In this document: positions 1 through 7,233 of the stretch, piece after piece
Numbering within the stretch: the stretch's first letter is position 1
Layout of the letters: every line of letters starts with the position of its first letter
Assembly (NCBI GenBank): GCA_002380945.1
Contig: DFWO01000011.1
Span: 1 to 21,406, forward strand
Reading direction: 5' to 3'
From: Methylococcaceae bacterium UBA4132
Lineage (GTDB): Bacteria; Pseudomonadota; Gammaproteobacteria; Methylococcales; Methylomonadaceae
Length of the DNA stretch: 21,406 nt
Made by a program: the position numbers and the translations under genes
The notes under the pieces: model-generated
Told to the model about the DNA's origin: nothing
The model's database searches: none
What the model saw: the letters and a program-made list of their open reading frames with translations, nothing else

Positions 1-23
1 GAGATGTTGAACAGGTTCTAAGC
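1..23. repeat. Left copy of 23-bp terminal inverted repeat
   Basis: Positions 1-23 are the exact reverse complement of 21384-21406, and the match stops at the next base (c at 24, complement of a at 21383 is t). The core TTGAACAGGTTCTAA is itself an imperfect palindrome. Seen directly: two identical copies facing each other at the exact edges of the window. Inference: each is one end of the same multicopy insertion sequence, and the assembled piece stops where that repeat begins. The element itself would then lie outside the window. Confidence 0.85.
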
Positions 24-210
24 CGATTGTGGTTAATAGGGGTGGTTGCTGGTGTTTTAAGACACCAAAACAAATGTGTAACAGTTTTCGCATGGCTGCG
101 CCTAGGACAAACATTTTGCTTTTGCCTTTCTGGGTTAGCTGTTCATATTGGACTTTGAGTCAGGGTCAGGGTCAGGGTTGTAGCGTATGGCGACCACACA
201 CAGCCGCCAT
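24..210 (-). pseudogene. IS110-family transposase, decayed 3' remnant
   Basis: The minus strand encodes the C-terminal part of an IS110-type (Transposase_20) transposase. From about 208 downward one frame reads CVVAIRYNPD. After a frame change at the short repeat near 159-178 it reads QYEQLTQKGKSKM and then GAAMRKLLHICFGVLKHQQP, which is the characteristic C-terminal block of this family. No stop follows before the window edge, because the remnant runs into the 23-bp repeat. The catalytic N-terminal RuvC-like domain is absent. At about 211 it abuts the start of the IS5-type remnant, so it was truncated by that event or by deletion. Identification rests on the conserved block; the subgroup is not determined. 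Confidence 0.7.
159..177. repeat. Short GTCAGG tandem repeat inside the IS110 remnant
   Basis: The plus strand has three consecutive GTCAGG units plus a partial one (159-177), which is CCTGAC on the coding strand of the IS110 remnant. It falls exactly on the NPD codons of the IRYNPD motif, so it looks like slippage duplication of an Asn-Pro-Asp coding hexamer. The reading frame changes immediately after it. Confidence 0.75.
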
Positions 211-212
211 TG

Positions 213-630
213 ATGCGGCTACACTAAATTAGTCGAGAACAGTTTGAATGTATCCGTGAATTATTGGAATCAGCACGAAAGAAAACGCGCCCCCGCCAAG
301 TTGACCTGTACGAAGTATTTTGTCCAGTGCTGTACTTGTTGAGAAGCGGTTGTCAGTGGCGGATGCTACCCAGTGACTTTCCGAAGTGGCGATTACTTTA
401 CGTTATGGAGTCACAAGCCAGAAGAAGACATGAGCCTGCTAGAACAGGCATTAAAAAGACAGGTTGGCGAGGTGCGTACAAAACAGGGTCGCAACGTCAA
501 AACGAGCTTTTGTATCGTTGATGCACAAAGTGTAAAAAATACCAGTTGCGCAAGGAACAAAGACTATGACGCAGGCAAAAAGTATCGGGTATCAAGCGGC
601 ATCTTCTGGTGGATAGCCAACGAATGCCAT
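213..630 (+). pseudogene. IS5-family transposase, frameshifted and 3'-truncated
   Basis: Translation in shifting frames gives the N-terminal half of an IS5-type DDE transposase: LSREQFECIRELLESARKKT, then VLYLLRSGCQWRMLPSDFPK, YFTLWSHKPEEDMSLLEQAL, CIVDAQSVKNT (carrying the first catalytic Asp), YDAGKK and VSGIKRHLLVDSQ. The start ATG at 213 is followed by small indels (an extra g near 216, a missing base near 231). About eleven bases are missing near 390, after FPKWR. One A is missing in the run at 577-581, where GKK should continue as VSGIKRH. Similarity stops near 628-630, where IS1-type sequence begins, so the second Asp and the Glu of the DDE triad are lost. It cannot encode an active transposase. 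Confidence 0.85.
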
Positions 631-1058
631 CCGATTACCGATGACATAAGCAACCACCTGTCAAGTTCGCCGGCATAACGCAATCCACAACCAACGTCTA
701 GCCGAACGGCATTTAACAAACGACCACGCCTCATCCCATTCCAACACGTCCTTTCTTTTTGCGGGTGCTAGCATATCTGTTAGCTCAGGGTTTGCTAGGG
801 TTCTTTTTAACCACTTAGCCAGTGTCGGGCGCGACACTTTGACAATACGGCAGATACTTCTCATGCTCGGACGTTCGAAATAAGCATTAAGTCTCCTCTC
901 TTTCTCTCCTTCTCTTCTCTTCGCTATGCCTAGCTTCTGGATTAACAACTCCTCTGCGTCCACAACTCTTGCAGTTTCCCTCTGCCAGAATGACCATTTT
1001 TTATCAGCTCGACGCTCTCACAGGAATGACATCGGTAAATTATTTTTTCTTCTATCAT
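631..1058 (-). pseudogene. IS1-family transposase (InsAB-like), broken and truncated
   Basis: The minus strand starts at ATG 1058 (MIEEKIIYRCHSC), giving the CxxC zinc-finger start of IS1-type proteins. It then shifts frame to NCKSCGRRGVVNPEARHSEE and again in the purine-rich tract near 885-925. From there it reads AYFERPSMRSICRI, SRPTLAKWLK and DEAWSFVKCRSARRWLWIAL with the first catalytic Asp. At 661-663 a TGA replaces the expected Arg codon in CRRT-R-QVVAYVIG. The IS1 reading resumes after it (QVVAYVIGNR) and ends at the junction with the IS5 remnant near 630. The C-terminal catalytic part is missing. At least two frameshifts and one nonsense codon make it a dead remnant. Confidence 0.85.
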
Positions 1059-1080
1059 GATGCAAATTATCTACCATCAC
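1058..1080 (-). repeat. Possible left end of the IS1-type element
   Basis: Just upstream of the IS1-type start codon the minus strand begins GTGATGG (1080 downward). This resembles the GGTGATG tips of IS1 terminal repeats, and the spacing to the start codon is short, as expected for IS1. The partner end is lost with the truncated 3' part, so no target duplication can be checked. Confidence 0.3.
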
Positions 1081-1386
1081 TAAAAATTTAGCCACTACCA
1101 AATCTTTTACAACCGACAACGAATCCCTGTATCTCGCCCGTCACACCGAATCACAGCACAAAGCTGCTTAACTTTGTGTCCTGAAAAGAGTTAACACATC
1201 AACCATTCAGTTTTAAGAAAGTTAGTGCATGGGTTTTATCTACGTCACAAGCTTTATTGCCTAAGGTCAGGTTCAAACTCTAATCATGTATTCTGAATAT
1301 AATTAACCAGACAATGTATCATTGCTTTGGAAAAGAGATAAGATCAAGTTAGTATAATGTAACTCGACATTTTCACGGAATTCACT
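1081..1386. other. Gene-free leader between the IS remnants and the Asp-box gene
   Basis: About 300 bp without a convincing coding region. The only clear structures are a hairpin CACAAAG (1157-1163) / CTTTGTG (1172-1178) with an eight-base loop, and the -10-like hexamer listed separately. No extra IS coding similarity was recognised here. Confidence 0.5.
1353..1358 (+). promoter_or_regulatory. Candidate -10 hexamer for the Asp-box lipoprotein gene
   Basis: A perfect TATAAT lies 28 bp before the ATG at 1387. No good -35 box sits 16-18 bp upstream (the best TTGGAA, 1327-1332, is 20 bp away). An activator-dependent promoter is possible, or the hexamer is coincidental. Confidence 0.4.
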
Positions 1387-2664
1387 ATGAAATCACCTCT
1401 TTTTTACTTCATTCCACTCATCAGTTTTTTATTATCAGCTTGTGCCACTGATACTAACGCACCCTCATTAATCGCTAACGAATCTTCTGCAAAAACTAAA
1501 TCTGCTGACAAAAAAATGTCGCACAAACATGAAAAGAAAGGTGTGTGTGCCGATACCAAAGCACCACCTTTAAGTAAATGTGCTGATACCGTAACAGCCA
1601 CTTTTGATAATAAAGGCGTATTGTGGGCAGTTTGGACAAACAACCAAGCTATTTATGTACAGTCATCGAAGAATAAGGGTAAAAACTTTACTGCACCTAT
1701 GTTAGTCAATGCTAAACCTGAAGCGGTGGCAGCAGAAAATGAAAGCCGCCCCAAAATAAAAGTCGATGTAAAAGGCAATATCTATCTAACATGGGTGATT
1801 ATGTTGGATAAAAAACGTAGCTCTTATGTGCGCTTTAGCCGTTCCACCGATGGCGGTAAATCATTTTCTACCCCTGTCACTGTCAACGATGATTTACAAG
1901 TGATTCGCCATCGTTTCGATAGTTTAGCTGTGGGTAAAAACGGTGAAATTTTTGTCGTCTGGTTAGATGCGCGTGATTATGAAGCGGCAAAAAAAGCAGG
2001 TAAAGAGGCTAAAGGTTTGTCCTTGTACTACACGGTCTCAACTGACGGTGGAAAACATTTCGCGCCTAACAAAAGCATTGCTGAGCATGTGTGCGAATGT
2101 TGTCGCATAGACACCGCTGTTGCCCCAGATAACACGCCCGTTGTAGTATGGCGACATATTTTTGAGGGTGGCATTCGTGACCATGCTTTGGTTAAATTTA
2201 AAGATTGGCAAACGCCTTATGCCCCTCAACGCTTGAGCAAAGAACAATGGCAAATTGATGCTTGCCCTCATCACGGTCCTGCGCTCAGTATCAGTGATTC
2301 GGGTATTTATCATGCCGTTTGGTTTAGCGGCGCAGCCAATAAACAAGGCTTGTTTTACGCTTACTCTACCGATGGTGGCAAGAATTTTTCTGAGTCAGTC
2401 AATTTTGGCAAAGAAGGTACCAGTCATCCACACGTTTTAGCGTTCAATAAACAAGTGTTCATCACTTGGCAGCATTTTGATGGCAAAGTGAACCGTGCTT
2501 TCATCATGAAATCCAATAATGAAGGCAAAACATGGTCTACCCCTGAAATAATTGCGCAAACGGCAGAAATGGCAGATGAGCCATTTCTAGTCAGTGATGG
2601 GCAGAACGTTTATCTGTCTTGGCAATCAGCACAAAAAGACTATCAATTAATTGCTATTCAATAG
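1387..2664 (+). CDS. Asp-box (BNR/sialidase-like) repeat lipoprotein with Cys/His metal-type motifs
   Basis: A 425-aa exported lipoprotein. A hydrophobic signal ends in LLSAC, with lipidated Cys19. A Lys/His-rich linker and two Cys (C54, C65) follow. The rest is a beta-propeller-type chain with Asp-box repeats: STDGGKSF around D155, STDGGKHF around D220, STDGGKNF around D329, and weaker copies QSSKNKGKNF and SNNEGKTW near 376-383. Two Cys/His clusters stand out: HVCECCR (H234-R240) and DACPHHG (C293, H295, H296). No sialidase FRIP-type motif is visible, so a glycosidase role is unlikely. It sits 5' of copZ-copA but is separated from them by a strong hairpin. Established: Asp boxes mark propeller folds of many functions. 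Inference: a periplasmic copper-related protein. The exact role is unknown. Confidence 0.75.
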   Translation: MKSPLFYFIPLISFLLSACATDTNAPSLIANESSAKTKSADKKMSHKHEKKGVCADTKAPPLSKCADTVTATFDNKGVLWAVWTNNQAIYVQSSKNKGKNFTAPMLVNAKPEAVAAENESRPKIKVDVKGNIYLTWVIMLDKKRSSYVRFSRSTDGGKSFSTPVTVNDDLQVIRHRFDSLAVGKNGEIFVVWLDARDYEAAKKAGKEAKGLSLYYTVSTDGGKHFAPNKSIAEHVCECCRIDTAVAPDNTPVVVWRHIFEGGIRDHALVKFKDWQTPYAPQRLSKEQWQIDACPHHGPALSISDSGIYHAVWFSGAANKQGLFYAYSTDGGKNFSESVNFGKEGTSHPHVLAFNKQVFITWQHFDGKVNRAFIMKSNNEGKTWSTPEIIAQTAEMADEPFLVSDGQNVYLSWQSAQKDYQLIAIQ

Positions 2665-2675
2665 TTGGTAATCGA

Positions 2676-2712
2676 CACTGTAAAGACCTTGCAATGCAAG
2701 GTCTTTACAGTG
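2676..2712. terminator. Perfect 18-bp hairpin after the Asp-box gene
   Basis: Left arm CACTGTAAAGACCTTGCA (2676-2693) pairs perfectly with 2695-2712, leaving one central base. It begins 11 bp after the stop codon at 2664. No T-run follows (aatatatccccc), so it is not a textbook intrinsic terminator. A terminator, an RNA-stabilising stem or a protein-binding palindrome are all possible. It separates this gene from copZ. Confidence 0.65.
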
Positions 2713-2739
2713 AATATATCCCCCCTCACCTGCACCACC

Positions 2740-2756
2740 ATGACAACTTATGTCAT
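2740..2756. promoter_or_regulatory. Candidate operator upstream of copZ: ATGACA-N5-TGTCAT
   Basis: A perfect 6-5-6 inverted repeat (2740-2745 and 2751-2756) lies about 115 bp upstream of the copZ start. The spacing suits a dimeric regulator. I do not recognise it as a known CueR, CopY or CsoR site. Confidence 0.35.
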
Positions 2757-2828
2757 TCTCATTACTGCACTAAAAAAACTTGTTGATTTTTTGTTGCCTC
2801 AGCACTGCTTAAAGCGTGATATATCGAG

Positions 2829-2834
2829 TATGAT
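2829..2834 (+). promoter_or_regulatory. Candidate -10 hexamer for copZ-copA
   Basis: TATGAT lies 37 bp before the copZ ATG. The -35 position (TGCTTA, 2806-2811) is poor, as is common for metal-regulated promoters. No clear CueR dyad was seen between them. Confidence 0.3.
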
Positions 2835-2871
2835 TACCCTACACTTACCCAACATTCTAAGGAGAAAAAAC

Positions 2872-3081
2872 ATGACTGAATCTAGCATCTTAACTGTAAA
2901 AGGTATGAAATGTGGCGGTTGTGAAACCACTGTCAAAGATAAATTACAAGCCATTGACGGTATCAGCTCAGTCACCGCGTCTTTCAAAAACAACGAAGTC
3001 GTGGTTGAGTTTGATAGCGAAAAAGTCAATCTGGACACCATTAAAAGTGTCATCACTCAAGCGGGTTTTACCGTCGAGTAA
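2872..3081 (+). CDS. copZ: CopZ-like copper chaperone (HMA domain)
   Basis: A 69-aa single-domain heavy-metal-associated protein. The metal-binding loop GMKCGGC gives C14 and C17, and the rest matches the ferredoxin-like HMA fold (VTASFKNNEVVVEF, then ITQAGFTVE). The frame is open further upstream (to 2665), but the extension has no recognisable sequence. ATG 2872 is preceded by AAGGAG (2859-2864) at good spacing and gives the normal family length. The copA gene starts 21 bp downstream on the same strand, so the two are likely one operon. Established role of the family: carries Cu(I) in the cytoplasm and hands it to the HMA domain of a Cu(I) ATPase. Confidence 0.92.
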   Translation: MTESSILTVKGMKCGGCETTVKDKLQAIDGISSVTASFKNNEVVVEFDSEKVNLDTIKSVITQAGFTVE

Positions 3082-3102
3082 CTCATTCGTCTAGGGGGTT
3101 TT

Positions 3103-5337
3103 ATGTCTCAAGATCAAACAGTGGAAGGTATTCGCTTATCCATTTTAGGAATGCGCTGTGCAGGTTGCGTCAGTGCGGTGGAAGGTTCATTAGCCGCCGT
3201 TGAGGGCGTTACTGAAGTCACGGTTAATTTTGCCGACCATTCCGCGTTAGTCAAGGGCAATGCTAATCCTGAACAGTTAAAACAAGCCGTTAAAGACGCA
3301 GGGTTTGATGCCGCCATTATGGAAGGATTGGAAGACCCTGCTGAACAAGAGCAACAAGAACACCAACGCTATCAACAATTAATGCAAAAAGCCAAAGTTG
3401 CAGGTGGCTTTGGTGCATTTCTAATGTTGATTGATCTATTTGGCTGGATGCCAGACATGACATCAGGAAAATGGTTCTGGATTATTATCGCCATCATTAC
3501 GCTAGGCATACTCGCTTATTCGGGCGAGCATTTTTATAAAGGTGCGTATAAATCCTTGCTGTTAAAGCAAGCCAATATGGACACCTTAATCGCCTTAGGG
3601 ACAGGCTCGGCGTGGATATATTCCTGCATCGTCATTGATTATCAAGCTTTGCTACCTAGCATTGCCACTCATGCCTATTTTGAAGCCGCAGTGGTAATTT
3701 TGGCATTTATCAATTTAGGAACAGGCTTAGAAACCTTAGCTAGAGGGCGTACTTCGTCGGCAATTCGACAACTCATAGGCTTGCAACCACGCACCGCTCG
3801 CGTGATTAGAGACGGTGAAGAAATGGATATTGCTATTGAACACGTTGGTTTAGGTGAAACCTTACGCGTTAGACCAGGTGAAAAAATCGCCGTTGATGGT
3901 GTGCTTATTGAAGGGCATTCCAGCGTTGATGAATCCATGCTGACAGGTGAATCGTTGCCTGTTGAAAAAACCGTTGGTATGCAGGTGGTCGCAGGTACGA
4001 TGAATCAAACAGGCAGTTTTTTATTTACTGCCACGCGTATTGGTCGTGATACTGCCCTCGCACAAATTATTAATAGTGTACGACAAGCACAAAGCAGTAA
4101 ACCTGAAATTGCCCGTTTAGCGGATAAAATTTCTGCGGTGTTTGTACCTGCTGTGGTCGCCATCTCGCTATTCACCTTTTTGATTTGGTACGTCTTTGGC
4201 CCTGAGCCATCCTTGGGTTATGCGTTCGTCACCTCCATGACCGTGTTAGTCATTGCTTGCCCCTGTGCGTTGGGTTTAGCCACACCAATTTCTGTTATGG
4301 TAGCCGTTGGTCGTGCCGCACAATCGGGTATTCTGATTCGTAAAGGTGAAGCTCTGCAAAGCGCGGGTAAAATTAGCTGTTTAGTGCTGGATAAAACTGG
4401 CACGGTCACCGAAGGCAAACCCACCGTTGCCAGTGTGTCAGCCCTCGCTGATTTAAGTGAAGATGAGGTGTTACAACTGGCTGCCAGTATTGAATCAGGC
4501 TCAGAACACCCGTTAGCCGCCGCGATTTTAGCCCGCGCTGAACAAAAACAACTCACACTCAGCAAAGTTACACAATTTGCCGCCAGTGCAGGTCATGGTG
4601 TGAGCGGTCACATTGGCGACCAACTCATTTTGTTTGGTAACACGGCGTTAATGGCAGAATACGGCGTTTCAACCACTGAATACACCGCACAACTGGAACA
4701 GTTTGCCCATCAAGGACAAACCCCGATGTTACTGACCGTCAATCAGCGCGTAGTCGGTATTATTGCCGTGTCGGATCCCATTAAAAAAGATTCCGCCGCC
4801 GCTGTGCAACGTCTGCATGAACTAGGCATACGCATTATTATGGTGACAGGTGACAATCCGATCACTGCTCATGCTATTGCTGCGCAAGCCGGTATCAGCG
4901 AAGTTAAGGCACAAGTATTACCGCAAGATAAAGCGACCGTTGTCACAGCCCTGCAACAACAAGGCGAGATAGTTGGCATGGTCGGTGATGGTATCAACGA
5001 TGCCCCTGCACTGGCACAAGCCAATGTCGGTTTTGCTATCGGTACAGGCACGGATGTGGCGATTGAAAGTGCCGATGTGGTGATTTTGCAAGGCTCATTG
5101 CTCAAAGTTCCTGAAGCGATTGCCTTATCTAAAGCAACGGTAATTAATATTAAACAAAACCTACTCGGTGCATTTATTTACAACACGCTTAGCATTCCTG
5201 TTGCCGCAGGTTTGTTGTATCCATTATTTGGTATTTTACTCAATCCGATGATTGCAGGTGCGGCGATGGCGATGTCTTCAGTCACGGTGGTGACGAATGC
5301 TAACCGTTTACGCTGGGCAAAATTGGATGATAAGTAG
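3103..5337 (+). CDS. copA: Cu(I)-exporting P1B-type ATPase
   Basis: A 744-aa inner-membrane copper pump. It has one N-terminal HMA domain (GMRCAGC, C19/C22), the actuator motif TGES (281-284), the intramembrane CPC motif (C386-P-C388, followed by ALGLATP), the phosphorylated Asp430 in DKTGT, the SEHP motif (467-470) typical of heavy-metal pumps, and the hinge GDGINDAP (628-635). Length and order are complete, with no frameshift. The ATG at 3103 is preceded by a G-rich Shine-Dalgarno (agggggt). It lies directly after copZ. CPC plus the adjacent Cu chaperone and a multicopper oxidase elsewhere in the window favour Cu(I) over Zn or Cd. Ag(I) is usually also a substrate in this family. Confidence 0.95.
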   Translation: MSQDQTVEGIRLSILGMRCAGCVSAVEGSLAAVEGVTEVTVNFADHSALVKGNANPEQLKQAVKDAGFDAAIMEGLEDPAEQEQQEHQRYQQLMQKAKVAGGFGAFLMLIDLFGWMPDMTSGKWFWIIIAIITLGILAYSGEHFYKGAYKSLLLKQANMDTLIALGTGSAWIYSCIVIDYQALLPSIATHAYFEAAVVILAFINLGTGLETLARGRTSSAIRQLIGLQPRTARVIRDGEEMDIAIEHVGLGETLRVRPGEKIAVDGVLIEGHSSVDESMLTGESLPVEKTVGMQVVAGTMNQTGSFLFTATRIGRDTALAQIINSVRQAQSSKPEIARLADKISAVFVPAVVAISLFTFLIWYVFGPEPSLGYAFVTSMTVLVIACPCALGLATPISVMVAVGRAAQSGILIRKGEALQSAGKISCLVLDKTGTVTEGKPTVASVSALADLSEDEVLQLAASIESGSEHPLAAAILARAEQKQLTLSKVTQFAASAGHGVSGHIGDQLILFGNTALMAEYGVSTTEYTAQLEQFAHQGQTPMLLTVNQRVVGIIAVSDPIKKDSAAAVQRLHELGIRIIMVTGDNPITAHAIAAQAGISEVKAQVLPQDKATVVTALQQQGEIVGMVGDGINDAPALAQANVGFAIGTGTDVAIESADVVILQGSLLKVPEAIALSKATVINIKQNLLGAFIYNTLSIPVAAGLLYPLFGILLNPMIAGAAMAMSSVTVVTNANRLRWAKLDDK

Positions 5338-5353
5338 GTACGACACAATTTAG

Positions 5354-5436
5354 TCCACGAAAAACACAAAAAGCACGAAAATAATAGCTTAATGTTATAA
5401 GCTACATACTGTTCGTGTCTTTCGTGCTTTTCGTGG
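5354..5436. repeat. Long imperfect hairpin repeat after copA
   Basis: The outer arms start TCCACGAAAA (from 5354) and end TTTTCGTGGA (to 5436). They continue inward with Cys-codon-like ACGAA/CACGA runs at partial complementarity. An inner stem TAGCTT (5385-5390) / AAGCTA (5399-5404) closes the loop. The whole can fold as one stem of about 80 nt. Arms built from CACGAAA units suggest a dispersed miniature repeat. It may also end copA transcription. Confidence 0.7.
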
Positions 5437-5502
5437 AAAATTATTAAGATGGCAAATCTTTTATAGTCTCAACGTCAGTACACCTATTATTTTGATTAAC
5501 CC

Positions 5503-6171
5503 ATGAAACAACTTAGCTATCTTATGCTTTTATTGGGCTTGATTATGATTGGCTGGGATTATCCCATGCTCTACCCATTAAAATTATTGGTGGTATTTTT
5601 TCATGAATCATCACACGCTTTAGCCACTTTATTAACAGGTGGTTCGGTTAAGGAACTGATTATTAATAAAGACCAAGGCGGGCATGTTATTTCCCAAGGC
5701 GGTAATCGGTTTATTATCTTATCAGCAGGTTATATTGGCTCATTACTTTGGGGCGTGGTTATTTACCTTGCCAGTGTAAAGAGTCGTTATGATAAAGCCA
5801 TTATGACCGTGCTAGGCATCAGCATTATTATCATCACGGTCGTGCTGTCGCGCAGTCTGTTTAGCTGGTTATTTGGCTTATTAACAGGCGGGGCAATGTT
5901 ATTAATGGCAAAGTATTTAGCCGAACAATATAACGATTTTGCCCTTAGAGTCATTGGCTTAACCAGCATGATGTATGCCCCGCTGGATATTTATAGCGAC
6001 ACCATTTCGCGTAGCCATTTACCATCTGATGCTTATTTATTAGCTGACTACATAGGCGGCACAACGCTATTATGGGGTGGCTTGTGGATTATTATCAGCG
6101 TTGTGGTTATTTTTTATTGTTTTAACATGTCTTTAATAAAGCCATTGCTGAATGATTTTCCTAAGAAATAA
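5503..6171 (+). CDS. M50B-like integral membrane metallopeptidase
   Basis: A 222-aa polytopic membrane protein. The zinc-binding HExxH motif is present as HESSH (H34, E35, H38) inside the first membrane region (VVFFHESSHALATLLTGG), followed by the GHV...SAGYIGS block. A later YAPLDIYSDTISR segment (D162) would supply the third metal ligand of the peptidase M50B-like family. About five or six hydrophobic stretches follow. These proteins are site-2-protease relatives that cleave or act within the membrane; the substrate here is unknown. It lies 165 bp after copA beyond the hairpin repeat and 69 bp before the ATP-grasp gene, so operon membership is uncertain. Confidence 0.8.
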   Translation: MKQLSYLMLLLGLIMIGWDYPMLYPLKLLVVFFHESSHALATLLTGGSVKELIINKDQGGHVISQGGNRFIILSAGYIGSLLWGVVIYLASVKSRYDKAIMTVLGISIIIITVVLSRSLFSWLFGLLTGGAMLLMAKYLAEQYNDFALRVIGLTSMMYAPLDIYSDTISRSHLPSDAYLLADYIGGTTLLWGGLWIIISVVVIFYCFNMSLIKPLLNDFPKK

Positions 6172-6240
6172 TATTTTTACGCCAATTATTAAACAGCATA
6201 TCCTTGCCTCCATTATATAAATCATTTATCAACATAGCTT

Positions 6241-7227
6241 ATGAAAATCCTAATTTTTGAATATATTAATGGCGGTGGTTTTGCAGATACTGAGTTACCG
6301 CCTAGCTTAGCGCGTGAAGGCTTGTTGATGCTAACAGCCGTGCTGAATGACTTAATAGCTAATGGTGAACATGAATTGTCGGTGTTGTTGGATCAGCGGT
6401 GTGTCCATGCTGCGCCACAGGGTGTGAATGTAATTACTGTGAAACCAGAAGACGATGTGTTGACGGTTTTTACTCAGGCATTACGACAATGTGATGCGGT
6501 GTTGCCTATTGCACCTGAAACTAAACAGATTTTATGGACGCTGTGTGCTACGGTTGAAGCGGCGGGTAAACGCTTGTTGTCATCGTCAGCCAGTGCAGTG
6601 GCTAAAACGGCTGATAAGATGGAAACGTTTGCTATTTTATCGGCGCATCATATCACTACTGTACCTAGTCACCGTTTAGATAAGTATCCACATTTTCATG
6701 AGCAGGGTACGGTGATTAAAGCGCGTGATGGCGCGGGCTGTGAAAACTGTTTTGTCTGTTATAACGAAGATGATTTTGAACGGCTGTTAGTCAGTTTGCA
6801 TCATCCAGAACATTATCTTATTCAGCCTTTTATCAAAGGGATCGCCTTGAGTCTATCAGTGTTATTTAAACAAGGTATGGGAACTGTGTTATCTGTCAAT
6901 CGCCAGTTTATTAGCATACATGAGAATCAGCGTCTTAAATTGACAGGGTGTGAAGTGAATTGCCATGTGGAAAAAACTGCATTCCAGACCATTGTCAATC
7001 AAATAGCACAGGCGTTTCCTGATTTGTGGGGTTATGTAGGCATTGATTTAATTAAACACGACGAGCAGTTATTAGTGGTAGAAATTAATCCGCGCTTGAC
7101 CAGTTCATACACGGGCATCGGTGCAGCATTGGGGATTAATGTCATGGAATTGGTATTGCAATTACTTGAGGGTGACGCAAAACCTATACCGACGAAAAAT
7201 CAGACTATTCGCATTCAACTCACATAA
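6241..7227 (+). CDS. ATP-grasp ligase, tyramine-glutamate ligase (MfnD)-like, methylofuran biosynthesis
   Basis: A 328-aa cytosolic ATP-grasp enzyme. The N-terminus MKILIFEYINGGG is typical of the MfnD-like group found in H4MPT-dependent C1 clusters. The nucleotide-binding centre is at VIKARDGAG (K160 region). The magnesium site is at EINPRLTSSYTG (E281, N283, R285). In methanogens MfnD joins glutamate to tyramine in methanofuran synthesis; the methylotroph counterpart is placed in methylofuran synthesis. The next gene starts 6 bp downstream and belongs to the same pathway, which supports the call. No strong Shine-Dalgarno is visible before ATG 6241. Another amino-acid ligase activity cannot be excluded from sequence alone. 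Confidence 0.75.
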   Translation: MKILIFEYINGGGFADTELPPSLAREGLLMLTAVLNDLIANGEHELSVLLDQRCVHAAPQGVNVITVKPEDDVLTVFTQALRQCDAVLPIAPETKQILWTLCATVEAAGKRLLSSSASAVAKTADKMETFAILSAHHITTVPSHRLDKYPHFHEQGTVIKARDGAGCENCFVCYNEDDFERLLVSLHHPEHYLIQPFIKGIALSLSVLFKQGMGTVLSVNRQFISIHENQRLKLTGCEVNCHVEKTAFQTIVNQIAQAFPDLWGYVGIDLIKHDEQLLVVEINPRLTSSYTGIGAALGINVMELVLQLLEGDAKPIPTKNQTIRIQLT

Positions 7228-7233
7228 AACATT

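Noticed and set aside
159..177. Repeat as a CRISPR-like or telomere-like array
   Set aside because: It is a 6-bp unit in a 19-bp tract without spacers, inside a transposase remnant.
29..232. Plus-strand open frame of 67 codons
   Set aside because: It lies antisense to the recognisable IS110 transposase remnant and has no protein-like features.
264..678. Two overlapping plus-strand open frames as separate genes
   Set aside because: Both are pieces of one IS5-type transposase split by frameshifts.
1387..2664. Annotation as an active exo-sialidase
   Set aside because: Asp boxes are present, but no sialidase FRIP/YRIP-type motif or arginine triad could be picked out. Asp boxes alone do not indicate the activity.
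2665..2871. N-terminal extension of CopZ up to 2665
   Set aside because: It would translate the hairpin and leader. The Shine-Dalgarno and family length support ATG 2872.
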